Shown: piece after piece, positions 8,211 to 20,078 of the stretch
How the letters are laid out: each line of letters starts with the position of its first letter
Position numbering within the stretch: the first letter of the stretch is position 1
NCBI RefSeq assembly: GCF_016909185.1
Contig: NZ_JAFBFH010000028.1
Span: 1-64,000, forward strand
Source of the DNA: Siminovitchia thermophila
GTDB lineage: Bacteria > Bacillota > Bacilli > Bacillales > Bacillaceae_C
Length of the DNA: 64,000 bases
Direction of reading: 5' to 3'
Notes under the pieces: generated by a model
Told to the model about the DNA's origin: nothing
Database searches by the model: none
Seen by the model: the letters and a program-made list of their open reading frames with translations, nothing else
Made by a program: the position numbers and the translations under genes

Positions 8211-10838
8211 TCAAATGGATTTTATCCAATCCGTGACAAAAGATAAGGCCTCATCCAATTGACCGGGGTTTTTGCCTCCAGCTTGAGCCATATCGGGACG
8301 GCCGCCGCCTCCACCGCCGCAACGTGAAGCGACTTCTTTGACAAGTTTCCCCGCATGATATTTTTTTGTCAAATCTTTTGTAACGGCGGCAACGATATTT
8401 ACTTTATCATTTTGTGCAGATCCGAGTACAACAATACCTGAACCAAGCTGTTGTTTCAAATCGTCTGCCATACTTCTTAACGCGTTCATATCGGCGCCTT
8501 GAACTTTGCTGGCGATCACTTGTATGCCATTCACTTCGACTGCCTTGTCCAACAAGCTTCCCGCTTCCAAATGGGCCAATTTATCTGTAAGAGATTCATT
8601 TTCCCGCTGAAGCTCCTTAAGGTCATTTAACAGGATTTGGGTTCTTTCGACAGCATTGCCCGGCTTCGTTTTCAGCATGTCGGCAATCATCCGAAGCTTT
8701 TGTATCTGCCCGTTCATGTAACGGTAGGCATGTTCACCTGTAACGGCTTCTATTCTCCTGATGCCTGCGCCAATGCCGCTTTCAACAACGATTTTAAAGA
8801 GCCCGATTTCGGCTGTATTCGATACGTGACAGCCACCGCATAATTCCAGGCTTTCTCCCGCCTGCACAACCCGGACCGTATCTCCGTATTTTTCTCCAAA
8901 AAGAGCCATTGCTCCCATCTTCTTCGCTTCTTCCAGACTTTTATATGAAATATGAACAGGGTCATTTGTCCAAATGTTTTCATTCACGAGCGTTTCAACT
9001 TTTTCAAGTTCCTCTTCCGTAACGGCTCCAAAATGCGAGAAGTCAAAGCGTAGGCGGTCAGGTCCCACATAAGATCCCGCCTGATTGACATGTTTGCCTA
9101 GGACATCTTTCAATGCCTTATGCAACAGATGGGTGGCGGTATGATTTTTAATCACTTGCCGTCTCATCTGCTCATCAATGACAGCCAGCACTTCCAAGCC
9201 TTTTTGAAGCGTTCCTTCTTCTATGACACCGGTATGAAGATGTTGTCCGTTTGGCGCTTTTTTGACCTCCGATACTTTTACTTTCAGGCCTTCTCCGACG
9301 ACTATTCCTTCATCGGCAATTTGTCCGCCGCTTTCCGCATAAAATGGTGTTTTTGTTAAAATAAATTGTACAGTTTCCCCCGCACGAGCTTCCTCTACAA
9401 GTTCGCCTTCTTTTACAATTGCTTCAACGTTCGTTTTCACTTGAAGCGTATCGTAGCCGACAAACTCGCTTGCTACCTTCAGTTCACCAAGAACTCCTGA
9501 TTGAACCTGCATGGATTCTGCTTCCTGCCGGGCTGAACGGGCCCTTTCCCTTTGCTCAGCCATTGCCTTTTCAAACCCTTCATGGTCCACCTTCATTTTC
9601 TCTTCTTCTGCATACTCTTCCGTTAGTTCCACTGGAAATCCGTAAGTGTCATATAATCTAAACACTTCTTCTCCCGGTATCGTGTCTTTTCCTTCCGCTT
9701 TTGCTCTTTGAATGAGTGAGGAAAATATCTCCAATCCTTCGTTTAACGTTTCGTGGAAACGTTCCTCCTCGTTCTGGATGACGCGTTGAATGAACTCCGT
9801 ATTTTGTAACACATCCGGATAATAATCTTTCATGATGTCGCCGACAATGGGTACGAGCTTGTACATAAAAGGCTTATCAATATTGATTTCCTTTCCGTAT
9901 CGGACTGCCCTTCGGAGCAGCCTTCTCAACACATATCCCCTTCCCTCATTTGAAGGAAGCGCGCCATCGGAAACAGCAAAAACAACTGTTCTGACATGGT
10001 CCGAAATGACTTTAAAAGCGGTGTCCTTATCTTTTTCCTTCCCATACGCCTGTCCGGATAGCTTTTCGGTTTCCCGAATAATTGGGATAAATAAGTCTGT
10101 ATCAAAGTTGGTCGGCACATTTTGAACAACGGACACGATGCGCTCCAAGCCCATCCCCGTATCAATATTTTTTTTCGGAAGCGGTGTATAGGTGCCATCA
10201 GGGTTGTGGTTGAATTGGGAAAAAACCAAATTCCAAATCTCCAGATAGCGCTCATTCTCCCCTCCTGGATATAATTCAGGATCATTTGGATCATCTCCAT
10301 ATTCTGGTCCACGGTCATAAAAAATCTCAGAGTTCGGACCGCTTGGTCCTTCTCCAATATCCCAGAAGTTTTCTTTCAAGCGAATGATCCTTTCCTTTGG
10401 AAGTCCGACATGTTTGTTCCAAATCTCAAAAGCCTCATCATCTTCCGGGTGAATGGTCACTGACAATTTTTCATCTTCAAAACCGATCCATTTTTCACTC
10501 GTTAAAAATTCCCAGGCCCATTCGATCGCTTCTTTTTTAAAGTAATCGCCAATCGAGAAGTTGCCCAGCATTTCAAAAAAGGTGTGGTGTCTGGCTGTTT
10601 TTCCGACATTTTCAATATCATTCGTTCGAATGGACTTTTGGGCATTGACAATTCGCGGATTTTCGGGGATTTCCCTGCCATCAAAATATTTTTTCAATGT
10701 GGCTACCCCACTATTAATCCACAGTAAAGAAGGATCATCGTGGGGGATAAGTGAAGCGCTAGGCTCCACTTTATGTCCTTTCTCTTGGAAAAAATCAAGG
10801 AACATTTGTCTTATTTGCGACCCGGTCAACGTTTTCAT
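8211..10838 (-). CDS. alaS: Alanine-tRNA ligase
   Basis: Charges tRNA-Ala in the cytoplasm. The 875 residues carry, in order, the class II catalytic core ([23 protein letters not shown]), the editing domain with HTATH and CGGCH zinc-binding motifs, and the C-terminal C-Ala domain with a glycine-rich [16 protein letters not shown] segment. The ATG follows GGAGG by 7 bases. Expression is probably controlled by uncharged tRNA-Ala through the T-box directly upstream. Confidence 0.98.
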   Translation of the reverse strand: MKTLTGSQIRQMFLDFFQEKGHKVEPSASLIPHDDPSLLWINSGVATLKKYFDGREIPENPRIVNAQKSIRTNDIENVGKTARHHTFFEMLGNFSIGDYFKKEAIEWAWEFLTSEKWIGFEDEKLSVTIHPEDDEAFEIWNKHVGLPKERIIRLKENFWDIGEGPSGPNSEIFYDRGPEYGDDPNDPELYPGGENERYLEIWNLVFSQFNHNPDGTYTPLPKKNIDTGMGLERIVSVVQNVPTNFDTDLFIPIIRETEKLSGQAYGKEKDKDTAFKVISDHVRTVVFAVSDGALPSNEGRGYVLRRLLRRAVRYGKEINIDKPFMYKLVPIVGDIMKDYYPDVLQNTEFIQRVIQNEEERFHETLNEGLEIFSSLIQRAKAEGKDTIPGEEVFRLYDTYGFPVELTEEYAEEEKMKVDHEGFEKAMAEQRERARSARQEAESMQVQSGVLGELKVASEFVGYDTLQVKTNVEAIVKEGELVEEARAGETVQFILTKTPFYAESGGQIADEGIVVGEGLKVKVSEVKKAPNGQHLHTGVIEEGTLQKGLEVLAVIDEQMRRQVIKNHTATHLLHKALKDVLGKHVNQAGSYVGPDRLRFDFSHFGAVTEEELEKVETLVNENIWTNDPVHISYKSLEEAKKMGAMALFGEKYGDTVRVVQAGESLELCGGCHVSNTAEIGLFKIVVESGIGAGIRRIEAVTGEHAYRYMNGQIQKLRMIADMLKTKPGNAVERTQILLNDLKELQRENESLTDKLAHLEAGSLLDKAVEVNGIQVIASKVQGADMNALRSMADDLKQQLGSGIVVLGSAQNDKVNIVAAVTKDLTKKYHAGKLVKEVASRCGGGGGGRPDMAQAGGKNPGQLDEALSFVTDWIKSI

Positions 10839-10867
10839 GTTAATACCTCCAAATTATTTTCATAAAA

Positions 10868-11128
10868 AATAAAAAAACTTCTCCCCATACAGGGGCGAAG
10901 CTTCGTCACGGTACCACCCTGATTATCAAACCAATTCACTTGTTTGACATCTCTTGGTACCTTAACGCGGTTTACGGCAGTGATTAGCTGCTCTCGGGAT
11001 TGGCTCATTGTCGCCCTTCATCTGGAATTTCTTTCAGCCTCGGAAATTCCTCTCTTACGCAGATTTCAACCTGCTCAGATGGTCAGCAACAAGAATGGAT
11101 CCCTCATTGATTTTTCATTTTGATTGTT
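10868..11128 (-). promoter_or_regulatory. T-box leader of alaS
   Basis: The minus strand carries the T-box core AGGGTGGTACCGTG (about 10908-10921). It is followed by a terminator hairpin (CTTCGCCCC/GGGGAGAAG) with seven T just before alaS. Upstream sequence has the AGAGAGG and GATGAAGGGCGAC landmarks of stem I. The leader should read through only when uncharged tRNA-Ala binds. Confidence 0.9.
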
Positions 11129-11134
11129 ACAGAA

Positions 11135-11164
11135 ATTATAGAGAATGGAAGATCGATTTGTCAA
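11135..11164 (-). promoter_or_regulatory. Promoter of the alaS T-box leader
   Basis: Minus-strand TTGACA (11159-11164), an 18-bp spacer and TATAAT (11135-11140), a near-consensus SigA promoter placed just after the preceding gene's stop. Confidence 0.85.
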
Positions 11165-11166
11165 TT

Positions 11167-12237
11167 CTAAGTTGATCTTGAATGGATAAGATAATCGCGG
11201 GTATGAATGATCGCCACTTTTAACACGGCCAACAACGGCACAGCAAGAAGCATACCCCATAGCCCGCCCGCTTCACCGCCGATAATGAGCGCGGCAATAA
11301 TAAAAAGTGGATGAATATTGATTGATTTACCAACAATATACGGCGATAAAACATTCCCCTCCAAGAATTGCAGCAACATGACGATTCCCAAGGCAAACGC
11401 CGCTTGTTTGATTGATGACATGAGTGCAATGGCCAAGACGGGCACCGCTCCGATCACTGCTCCAAAATAGGGAATAATGTTTGTAAAAGCAATGATTAAA
11501 CCGAGCATAATGGGATAATCAAGGCCTATCAACCAAAACAGGAGACTGGAAATGATCCCAAGGATAAAACAGACAAGCAATTGTCCGCGTATATATCCTC
11601 CAAGTGACACATTTACCGCCGACAAAAATACCTGGGCATTATTCCGCCACTTCTTAGGAGTCATATACCATGCCGCTTTTTTGACAAGTTCCAAATCTTT
11701 CAGAAAATAAAACGAAATAAAAGGAATCACAGCCAAAACGATCACGTAGTTGACGAGGCCCACAACCGAGGAAATGGCCTTCTCCATAAATTGGCCAATC
11801 CAAACTTCAAAGCTGTCCACCCGCTCCATTAATTCACTTTTCATCCCGTCAGGCCAACGCGAGGTTGAAGCATCCAACTCTCTGATTAAGCTTTTATAGT
11901 AATCCACAAGCTCGGGCACATGTTCGGAAAAGTGTCGCATCTGTCCTATTAATACCGGAATTCCCAAATAAAGGCCATAGCCGATCCCCCCAAAAAATAA
12001 AATATAGATGAAGCTAATGGCCACAGCCCGGTTCATTCCAAGGAGCTCCAGTTTCCCGACTATCGGATAAAGCAAATAAGCAATAAATCCCCCGGCCACA
12101 AAAGGGAGCATCCCAATACACAACACGGTCAGCAAAGGCTTCCACAGCGGTTTGATGAGCAGGAAAAAATAAAGCAGAACAAAGATGATCAAGATGATGC
12201 CGAATTGGTATAATAAGCGAGTTCTTGGTTCCCTCAA
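11167..12237 (-). CDS. yrrI: AI-2E family transporter (YrrI)
   Basis: Polytopic membrane protein of the AI-2E/PerM family, whose members include exporters of autoinducer-2 and Na+/H+ antiporters; the substrate here is unknown. Eight or so hydrophobic segments are visible, in an early group (about 10-90) and a late group (about 200-350), with the typical ANIIPYFG-like segment (FTNIIPYFGAVIGAVP). The frame reaches 12333, but only the TTG at 12237 has a ribosome binding site (GGGAGGG, 7 bases), giving 356 residues, close to the family norm. The position next to alaS matches B. subtilis yrrI. Confidence 0.88.
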   Translation of the reverse strand: MREPRTRLLYQFGIILIIFVLLYFFLLIKPLWKPLLTVLCIGMLPFVAGGFIAYLLYPIVGKLELLGMNRAVAISFIYILFFGGIGYGLYLGIPVLIGQMRHFSEHVPELVDYYKSLIRELDASTSRWPDGMKSELMERVDSFEVWIGQFMEKAISSVVGLVNYVIVLAVIPFISFYFLKDLELVKKAAWYMTPKKWRNNAQVFLSAVNVSLGGYIRGQLLVCFILGIISSLLFWLIGLDYPIMLGLIIAFTNIIPYFGAVIGAVPVLAIALMSSIKQAAFALGIVMLLQFLEGNVLSPYIVGKSINIHPLFIIAALIIGGEAGGLWGMLLAVPLLAVLKVAIIHTRDYLIHSRST

Positions 12238-12671
12238 CGAATGTCCCTCCCTAATAATAGTTTTTCGACTTTGGCCAATTCTAACCATCATGTCGAAAAA
12301 AGGAGGAAGGATAAGGAAAGCCGGAGCGGACAAACTTAAAAAAGAACAAGATTATTGCGAGGAGCCGTCCCAGGCACCTTCATTCTTTTAAAGCATTGCG
12401 GCATGGTCAAGGAGCAACTTTATCTTTAGAATATGCTTCAAGCTGGTGGCCCGTCCACACTAGAATCATTACACCGTTTTTCTTCATGTGGATGAAACAG
12501 GGACTGGGACATAAACAAATACGAAATAGCAAAAAATTATTTGTGTTAAAAATCCCTCTCAACTTAGCCCTCCTAGCTAGTAGGCAAGCTGATTTGGCAA
12601 TACCATATCCCTTTTCCGACCTCCTGGCCACTGATCCCATTCACAACACCATAAGTTATGTAACGAAAAGA
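12238..12671. other. Intergenic region with a short repeat-like element
   Basis: No supported gene. Around 12500 the string AGGGACTGGGACATAAAC resembles sequences at 52155 and 61226 in this window and belongs to a common class of intergenic elements. The frames crossing the region lack ribosome binding sites. Confidence 0.55.
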
Positions 12672-12693
12672 AGGCTGCCGTTTTCGGCAGCCT
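12672..12693 (-). terminator. Terminator after the zinc-ribbon gene
   Basis: Perfect 9-bp stem AGGCTGCCG/CGGCAGCCT with a TTTT-type loop, followed on the minus strand by TTCTTTTC, directly abutting the stop codon. Confidence 0.8.
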
Positions 12694-12882
12694 CTAAATC
12701 AACTTTCGTTGCTGTTCATCGAACAAATCATCTAAAGAACTTAAAGATCCGTCTTCTTCCACCTGGTGAGTATATATCATTTGCTTTCCAATGGACAGCT
12801 CGATGAAACAGTTCCAGCAATAATACTGGTTCACACCAATTTTACCCAGGTCCTTGCTCTGGCAGTTTGGACATTTCATCAT
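12694..12882 (-). CDS. Small zinc-ribbon protein
   Basis: A 62-residue protein beginning MMKCPNCQSKDLGKIG with a second pair YYCWNC, i.e. a CxxC...CxxC zinc ribbon, followed by an acidic tail. The ATG pair at 12882/12879 follows GAGGTG by about 9 bases; the GTG of that binding site opens a slightly longer frame. It overlaps the 3' end of yrrD by about 40 bp, so the two are probably coupled. It resembles the small genes (yrzR type) near yrrD in B. subtilis, but I do not assign a name. Function unknown; nucleic-acid or protein binding is possible. Confidence 0.75.
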   Translation of the reverse strand: MMKCPNCQSKDLGKIGVNQYYCWNCFIELSIGKQMIYTHQVEEDGSLSSLDDLFDEQQRKLI

Positions 12883-13372
12883 GGGCTTTTCCACCTCGTC
12901 GATTTTTTACCGACACGATCATGGCGTCCTTTCCGATTTTTGGAGGGTGTGACGTGCGAATGACACGCTTTCCCTCTGTAATATCCGAAAAAAAGCCATC
13001 TGTCAGTTCGTATCCAACGATTGTGCCCACTTCTTCCATAAAATATACATCATCCAGAAGACCAAGTTTGTCACCTTGCTGGGATAAGGTATTTTTTTTG
13101 GCTAATGGCTGATTATGGTGCATCGTATATTCATCATGGAGCTCATAATATTTCACCAGGCTGTTTTTACTGTCGATCATGACCCCGTCATTGCCAAACG
13201 ACGTAACAGATTGGATGGGAAGCCGGTACTTTTTTCCGATCAAACCTTTGCCAAGCAGCAAAAGATCTGTTACCAATCCGTCTTCTCCGATACAAATGTC
13301 GCAAACTTCCCCAATCAGCTCCCCGCCATTGTCAAACACCGGCTTTCCTTTTAACAAAGAAAATGTTCGCAA
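12842..13372 (-). CDS. yrrD: PRC-barrel domain protein YrrD
   Basis: A 176-residue protein with two PRC-barrel-like halves: KGKPVFDNGGELIGEVCDI at the N-terminus and a second one around LLDDVYFMEEVGTIVGYELTDG. PRC barrels occur in RimM and photosynthetic reaction-centre proteins; the role of YrrD is unknown. It starts at a TTG preceded by AAAGGCGGG. It lies 40 bp after recD2, on the same strand, as in B. subtilis. Confidence 0.85.
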   Translation of the reverse strand: MRTFSLLKGKPVFDNGGELIGEVCDICIGEDGLVTDLLLLGKGLIGKKYRLPIQSVTSFGNDGVMIDSKNSLVKYYELHDEYTMHHNQPLAKKNTLSQQGDKLGLLDDVYFMEEVGTIVGYELTDGFFSDITEGKRVIRTSHPPKIGKDAMIVSVKNRRGGKAHDEMSKLPEQGPG

Positions 13373-13411
13373 AGTAAACCCGCCTTTCCGAACATTTATA
13401 TTGTCTGCCGA

Positions 13412-15808
13412 TTAAAGAAAATCATAAGGCGTAACATTTTCCATGCCGATCATGGGATCAACCATAAAAAGCTTCTCTTCAAAAGACAAATCCGCTTGTT
13501 CTATTGTTTTATCTTTATCCACCGGCAAGCTGGCGGAAGCCGCCAATTTTTCATACAAAGTCGTTTGTCTCTTCTGATCATCCACCCTCGAAATGCCCAT
13601 GCGAAAAGCTTCTTCCTCTCCGCACAAAATCAGAAATTCTTTGCTTCGGGTAATCGCTGTATATAATAAATTCCTTCGCAACATGCGATAATAACTTTTG
13701 ACGACAGGAAGGATGACAATGGGAAATTCGCTTCCTTGCGATTTATGGATGGAACAGCAAAAAGCATGGGTGATTTGGTTAAAGTCCTGGCGATAATACG
13801 TGACTTCTGTTCCTTCAAAAGAAACGATCATCATATCCTGCTTCTCTACGTTTTCTCTTGCGTATAAAATCGAAATAATTTCCCCGATATCTCCGTTAAA
13901 CACATTTTTCTCCGGTTGATTAACAAGTTGAAGCACCTTGTCGCCAATCCGGTATGAAACATCCCCAAATGTGACTTCTTTTCGTTTATTGCCGCTTCCT
14001 TTCGGATTAAGGACATTTTGCAAAATTTTGTTCAAATGGTCAATCCCAGCAGGTCCGCGGTACATTGGTGCGAGCACTTGAATATCTTTGGCCGCATAAC
14101 CTTTTCTGACTGCGCTCCGAACAACTTTTTCGACAACCTCACTAATTTGAGTTCCTTGGCATTTGATAAAAGAACGGTCTGCCTGCGGTTCAGTGATCTT
14201 CTCCGGAATGTTTCCCTTTTTGATCGTATGGGCCAGTTCAATAATCGAGGAGCCGTCGGCTTGCCGATAAATGTCAGTAAGCTCCACTGTCGGAATGATG
14301 TTAGACTTCAATAAGTCCGTAAGAACTTGTCCCGGCCCGACGGACGGAAGCTGATCCTCATCTCCCACAAGGATGACTTGAATATCTTCCGGAAGTGCTT
14401 TAAAAAGTTGATGGGCAAGCCACGTGTCGACCATGGACATTTCATCAATGATGACGATTTTTCCTTCTATTTCCCGATCCCCGTCAGCATCCATATTTTC
14501 CTGCCCAGTCATACCGAGAAGACGGTGAATTGTTACGGCAGGAAGCCCGGTTGATTCTGCCATTCTTTTGGCGGCTCGTCCTGTCGGGGCGGCTAATACG
14601 AACGGAAAGGGTTGGTCTTTATAAGCGTGTATATCAAGCGAACACCCATGAAGCTCGGCATATAATTCCACAATCCCTTTTATGACCGTTGTTTTTCCCG
14701 TACCAGGTCCCCCGGTTAATATCATAAGCGGACTTGTCAGCGCCGTTTGAATAGCCTCTTTTTGAGATGGCGCATACTGGATGCCCAGTCTGTCCTCCAA
14801 CTTGCCCAACGCCATTAAAAATTCCGACTCCGGAAATTGTTCCGCATACTGATTTTGCTCAAGCAAGCGTTCGATATTTGTTATGATCCCTCTTTCGGAA
14901 AAATAAAGGGAAGGAATATATACCCGCTTTTCTTCACCAATGATTTTCCCTTCTTCTTCAAGCTGTATGAAGCACTGGCTAATCATGTCATATGGAATTT
15001 CCACGGGTTGGCTGTCTTCCAATAGCTTCTTAACCTTTATCAGAAGCTCTTCCGCCTCTAAATAAACATGGCCGTTTTGCAGACAATCTTGCTCTAACGC
15101 ATAAAGACACGCGGCCTTAATCCGGTCGGGGTGGACTCCATCAATGCCTATTTGCATCCCGAGTTCATCCGCCCGGCCAAACCCGATCCCCTCCACATCT
15201 GCAATCAATTGATACGGATTTGTCTCAATAATGTCCAGTGCATTTTCTTTATATGCTTGGTAAATTTTCATGGACAACTGTGGTCCAAAACCATGTTGAT
15301 TGAGCCCGATCATAATTTGTTCCAATTCTTGATGTTCCAGGAGAGCGTCGTACAAATCTTTAGCCGTATCAGAAGCCAATCTCGGGATGGTTTCCAGTAC
15401 GGACGGTTCTGCCAAAATGCGGCTAATTGCGTTTTCGCCAAGTGTTTCAACGATACGTTCGGCCGTTTTTTTACCGATCCCTTTAAAAAGGTCGCTTGAA
15501 AGATAGGCAACAAGTCCTTGCTTTGTTTGCGGAATTTCCTTTTTAAAATGCTTTGCATGAAACTGAAGACCAAATTTAGGGTGTTCTTTTAGGTTACCGT
15601 AAAAAAGATATGTCTCCTGTTCATGAATTTTAGGGAAATAACCCGTCACAACGGCTTCTTTTTCTTCATATGCGACGTTTGTTTCTTCCACCCGAATTCT
15701 GATAACGGAATAAAAGTTCGCCTCATTATGGAAAATAGTGACTAAATGGCGCCCCTTTATAAAATGTTCTTCATCCGTCCTTAAATCGAGAGAATTCTGT
15801 TGGTTCAT
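13412..15808 (-). CDS. recD2: ATP-dependent DNA helicase RecD2
   Basis: A 5'-3' superfamily 1 helicase acting in DNA repair independently of RecBC. The 798 residues have the long N-terminal extension of RecD2 with helix-hairpin-helix motifs (FKGIGKKTAERIVETLG about 108-124, and VEGIGFGRADELG about 205-217), Walker A GGPGTGKT with lysine near 372, Walker B IVIIDEMSMVD and a C-terminal helicase motif (THAFCCSIHKSQGSEFP). The ATG at 15808 follows GGGAG by 6 bases, so a TTG 21 bases upstream is rejected. Confidence 0.95.
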   Translation of the reverse strand: MNQQNSLDLRTDEEHFIKGRHLVTIFHNEANFYSVIRIRVEETNVAYEEKEAVVTGYFPKIHEQETYLFYGNLKEHPKFGLQFHAKHFKKEIPQTKQGLVAYLSSDLFKGIGKKTAERIVETLGENAISRILAEPSVLETIPRLASDTAKDLYDALLEHQELEQIMIGLNQHGFGPQLSMKIYQAYKENALDIIETNPYQLIADVEGIGFGRADELGMQIGIDGVHPDRIKAACLYALEQDCLQNGHVYLEAEELLIKVKKLLEDSQPVEIPYDMISQCFIQLEEEGKIIGEEKRVYIPSLYFSERGIITNIERLLEQNQYAEQFPESEFLMALGKLEDRLGIQYAPSQKEAIQTALTSPLMILTGGPGTGKTTVIKGIVELYAELHGCSLDIHAYKDQPFPFVLAAPTGRAAKRMAESTGLPAVTIHRLLGMTGQENMDADGDREIEGKIVIIDEMSMVDTWLAHQLFKALPEDIQVILVGDEDQLPSVGPGQVLTDLLKSNIIPTVELTDIYRQADGSSIIELAHTIKKGNIPEKITEPQADRSFIKCQGTQISEVVEKVVRSAVRKGYAAKDIQVLAPMYRGPAGIDHLNKILQNVLNPKGSGNKRKEVTFGDVSYRIGDKVLQLVNQPEKNVFNGDIGEIISILYARENVEKQDMMIVSFEGTEVTYYRQDFNQITHAFCCSIHKSQGSEFPIVILPVVKSYYRMLRRNLLYTAITRSKEFLILCGEEEAFRMGISRVDDQKRQTTLYEKLAASASLPVDKDKTIEQADLSFEEKLFMVDPMIGMENVTPYDFL

Positions 15809-15837
15809 GGCGATCTCCCTTTCGTTCAAGGGTACTC

Positions 15838-16500
15838 TTATTGTTCCAAGGCTTGCTGAACGACTTTTTTGGCGTTCGCGGCAAGAAGGTGATCCGGCTG
15901 AATGGAAAGTGCCTGTTCAAAACATTCCATCGCCTTGTCCGCATCATTCAAATGTCCTGCATAGGCCACACCCAGATTATAAAAAGCATCGGCATGATTC
16001 GGATCAAGTTCTATTACAGTTTTTAACTGGTTAATTGCTTCTTCCAGTACGCCCGCTCGGGCCAAAGCAAGTCCATATTGAAAAATTGCCTCTGGATCTT
16101 TCCTGTCCAACTCCACACTTCTTTGCAAGTAAGGAAGTGAAAGCTCGCTTCTCCCCATATTCACAAAGCACATTCCGAGCATATAGTGCACATCGTTGGA
16201 CTCTTGTCCAAGAGAGATGGCTTTTTGAAACATATTCGCAGCTTCCCGGTATTTCTCCTGCTTAAAATATAAATTCCCAAAACAGTAATACACCGCAAAT
16301 GCTTGTTCATCGAGTTCAACAGCCCGTTTTAAAAATTGTTCTGCCCGCGCAAACTCGTTCAACGATAGAAGAACGTTGGCAAAATTAACGTAAGCCACAG
16401 CATTCTTGGGATTTTCCTCTATAGCTTCTGTAAACATTTGAACCGCTTTTTCAAGCTTCCCTTCCTGTAAGTACTCAATGCCCTTTATATTTTTATCCAT
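15838..16500 (-). CDS. yrrB: TPR repeat protein YrrB
   Basis: A 220-residue soluble protein made almost entirely of about six 34-residue tetratricopeptide repeats (consensus like AYVNFANVLLSLNEFARAEQ and DAFYNLGVAYAG). TPR superhelices mediate protein-protein contacts. It lies between recD2 and mnmA, as in B. subtilis yrrB, and has a GGAG ribosome binding site 8 bases upstream. The partner is unknown. Confidence 0.92.
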   Translation of the reverse strand: MDKNIKGIEYLQEGKLEKAVQMFTEAIEENPKNAVAYVNFANVLLSLNEFARAEQFLKRAVELDEQAFAVYYCFGNLYFKQEKYREAANMFQKAISLGQESNDVHYMLGMCFVNMGRSELSLPYLQRSVELDRKDPEAIFQYGLALARAGVLEEAINQLKTVIELDPNHADAFYNLGVAYAGHLNDADKAMECFEQALSIQPDHLLAANAKKVVQQALEQ

Positions 16501-16541
16501 AGGTCACACTCCAAGCGTTTACAATCTTCATAAAGTGATGT

Positions 16542-16567
16542 ACCCCTGTCACTTTGCTGACAGGGGT
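16542..16567. terminator. Hairpin between mnmA and yrrB
   Basis: Perfect stem ACCCCTGTC/GACAGGGGT. The T run lies on the plus-strand side, so on the minus strand it would stop mnmA transcription only weakly; it may attenuate read-through into yrrB. Confidence 0.45.
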
Positions 16568-16574
16568 TTTTCAA

Positions 16575-18853
<2,279 letters not shown>

Positions 18854-18874
18854 TCGCTCTCACCAGTTTCAATA

Positions 18875-19294
18875 TTAAATATAAAACATATAAGGCTGTA
18901 CATCGTTATCTTCTCGATGATTTGCCAAATCTTCCACCGTTGTGTGGTCAAGCACATCTTTGACCGCATCCCGGATCCTTATCCATAGTTCTCTTTTGGC
19001 CGGCTCCTCATCCTCTATGCCTTCAACCGGGCTGATAGGCCCCTCCAGCACTCTGATAATGTCTCCGGCCGTTATTTCTGACGGTTCCTTGGCGAGTATA
19101 TAGCCTCCATAAGCTCCTCTGACGCTCTTTACCAGTCCCGCATTCCGAAGCGGGCCCGCCAACTGTTCTAAATAGTGTTCTGAAAGATTATGGGCCTGGG
19201 CGATCGATTTTAAAGAAATCGGCCCTTGGCCGAATTTTTTGGCGAGTTCGATCATAATCGTTAATCCGTAACGCCCTTTTGTCGATATTTTCAT
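18875..19294 (-). CDS. cymR: Rrf2-family cysteine metabolism regulator CymR
   Basis: A 139-residue Rrf2-type winged-helix repressor, master regulator of sulfur/cysteine genes in B. subtilis, acting with CysK. The sequence starts MKISTKGRYGLTIMIELAKK, has the recognition-helix region (AQAHNLSEHYLEQL) and retains the C-terminus found in CymR (ELWIRIRDAVKDVLD, ending YMFYI). It lacks the cysteine triad of IscR, so an Fe-S cluster is not expected. It overlaps the upstream membrane-protein gene by 4 bp (ATGA) and sits before the desulfurase. Confidence 0.95.
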   Translation of the reverse strand: MKISTKGRYGLTIMIELAKKFGQGPISLKSIAQAHNLSEHYLEQLAGPLRNAGLVKSVRGAYGGYILAKEPSEITAGDIIRVLEGPISPVEGIEDEEPAKRELWIRIRDAVKDVLDHTTVEDLANHREDNDVQPYMFYI

Positions 19295-19959
19295 AAACTT
19301 GCACCTCGTTTTATTTCTTCCATCATTTGTATTTCTGATTTTTTATATACCCATTTGTTTGTCAGTGTACGACATTGCGGCAAAGCAATACCAATAAATG
19401 TCCCGACAGCCAAACTGAAAACGATCGTACCAATAAACACGGGTCCACCCAGCAGCCAGCCCATGATTAAAACGACGACTTCCATAAAGCGTCTCGCGTT
19501 GGATACTTTCCATTTCGTTTTGGCCGTAAGAGCGAGCATAAAACTATCCCTTGGGCCAGCCCCGAGTTCAGCAGATAAGTACATCCCCATCCCGTAGGAG
19601 TAAATGATCATTCCCACAATGAACATGATGATTTTTCCCATCCAGCCTTGTGGCTCTGTTAAAAAAGGAAGCATCATCAACATATCAATATAAAGACCAA
19701 CGAGAATCATATTTAAATAAGCCCCAAGCTTGGGCCACTCACGCATCATGATTCCAGAGGCTCCTAAAATCGCAAATCCCACAATAACGCTCCACGTTCC
19801 AATCGAAAGCCCCAATTGATAATAGAGGCCGACATGAAGCACGTCCCACGGTGAAGCTCCAAAGTCGGACACAATGATTAGTACGATCCCTAACGACATA
19901 ATGAGAAGTCCGAACGTAAAAATGAAAAAACGGGCGAGCAGATGATCTGATTTACGCAT
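19291..19959 (-). CDS. YczE/YitT-like integral membrane protein
   Basis: A 222-residue membrane protein with about five to six transmembrane helices, starting with FIFTFGLLIMSLGIVLIIV, and the motif DFGASPWDVLHVGL followed by a repeat-like ELGAGPRDSFMLAL. This twofold GASPWD/GAGPRD signature is typical of YczE/DUF6198 proteins. The function is unknown. It has an AAAGGGG ribosome binding site and is translationally coupled to cymR by a 4-bp overlap, a hint of a link to sulfur or amino-acid transport, though this is only inference. Confidence 0.85.
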   Translation of the reverse strand: MRKSDHLLARFFIFTFGLLIMSLGIVLIIVSDFGASPWDVLHVGLYYQLGLSIGTWSVIVGFAILGASGIMMREWPKLGAYLNMILVGLYIDMLMMLPFLTEPQGWMGKIIMFIVGMIIYSYGMGMYLSAELGAGPRDSFMLALTAKTKWKVSNARRFMEVVVLIMGWLLGGPVFIGTIVFSLAVGTFIGIALPQCRTLTNKWVYKKSEIQMMEEIKRGASL

Positions 19960-20078
19960 ATACCGAAACCCCTTTGCATTGCTCCATTATATCATAACCA
20001 ATATTCAATATGCATATTTGGCGGTGATTTGATATGATAGAAATATCGAAAACAGAACGGGAGTTTGGAGTGGATAAT

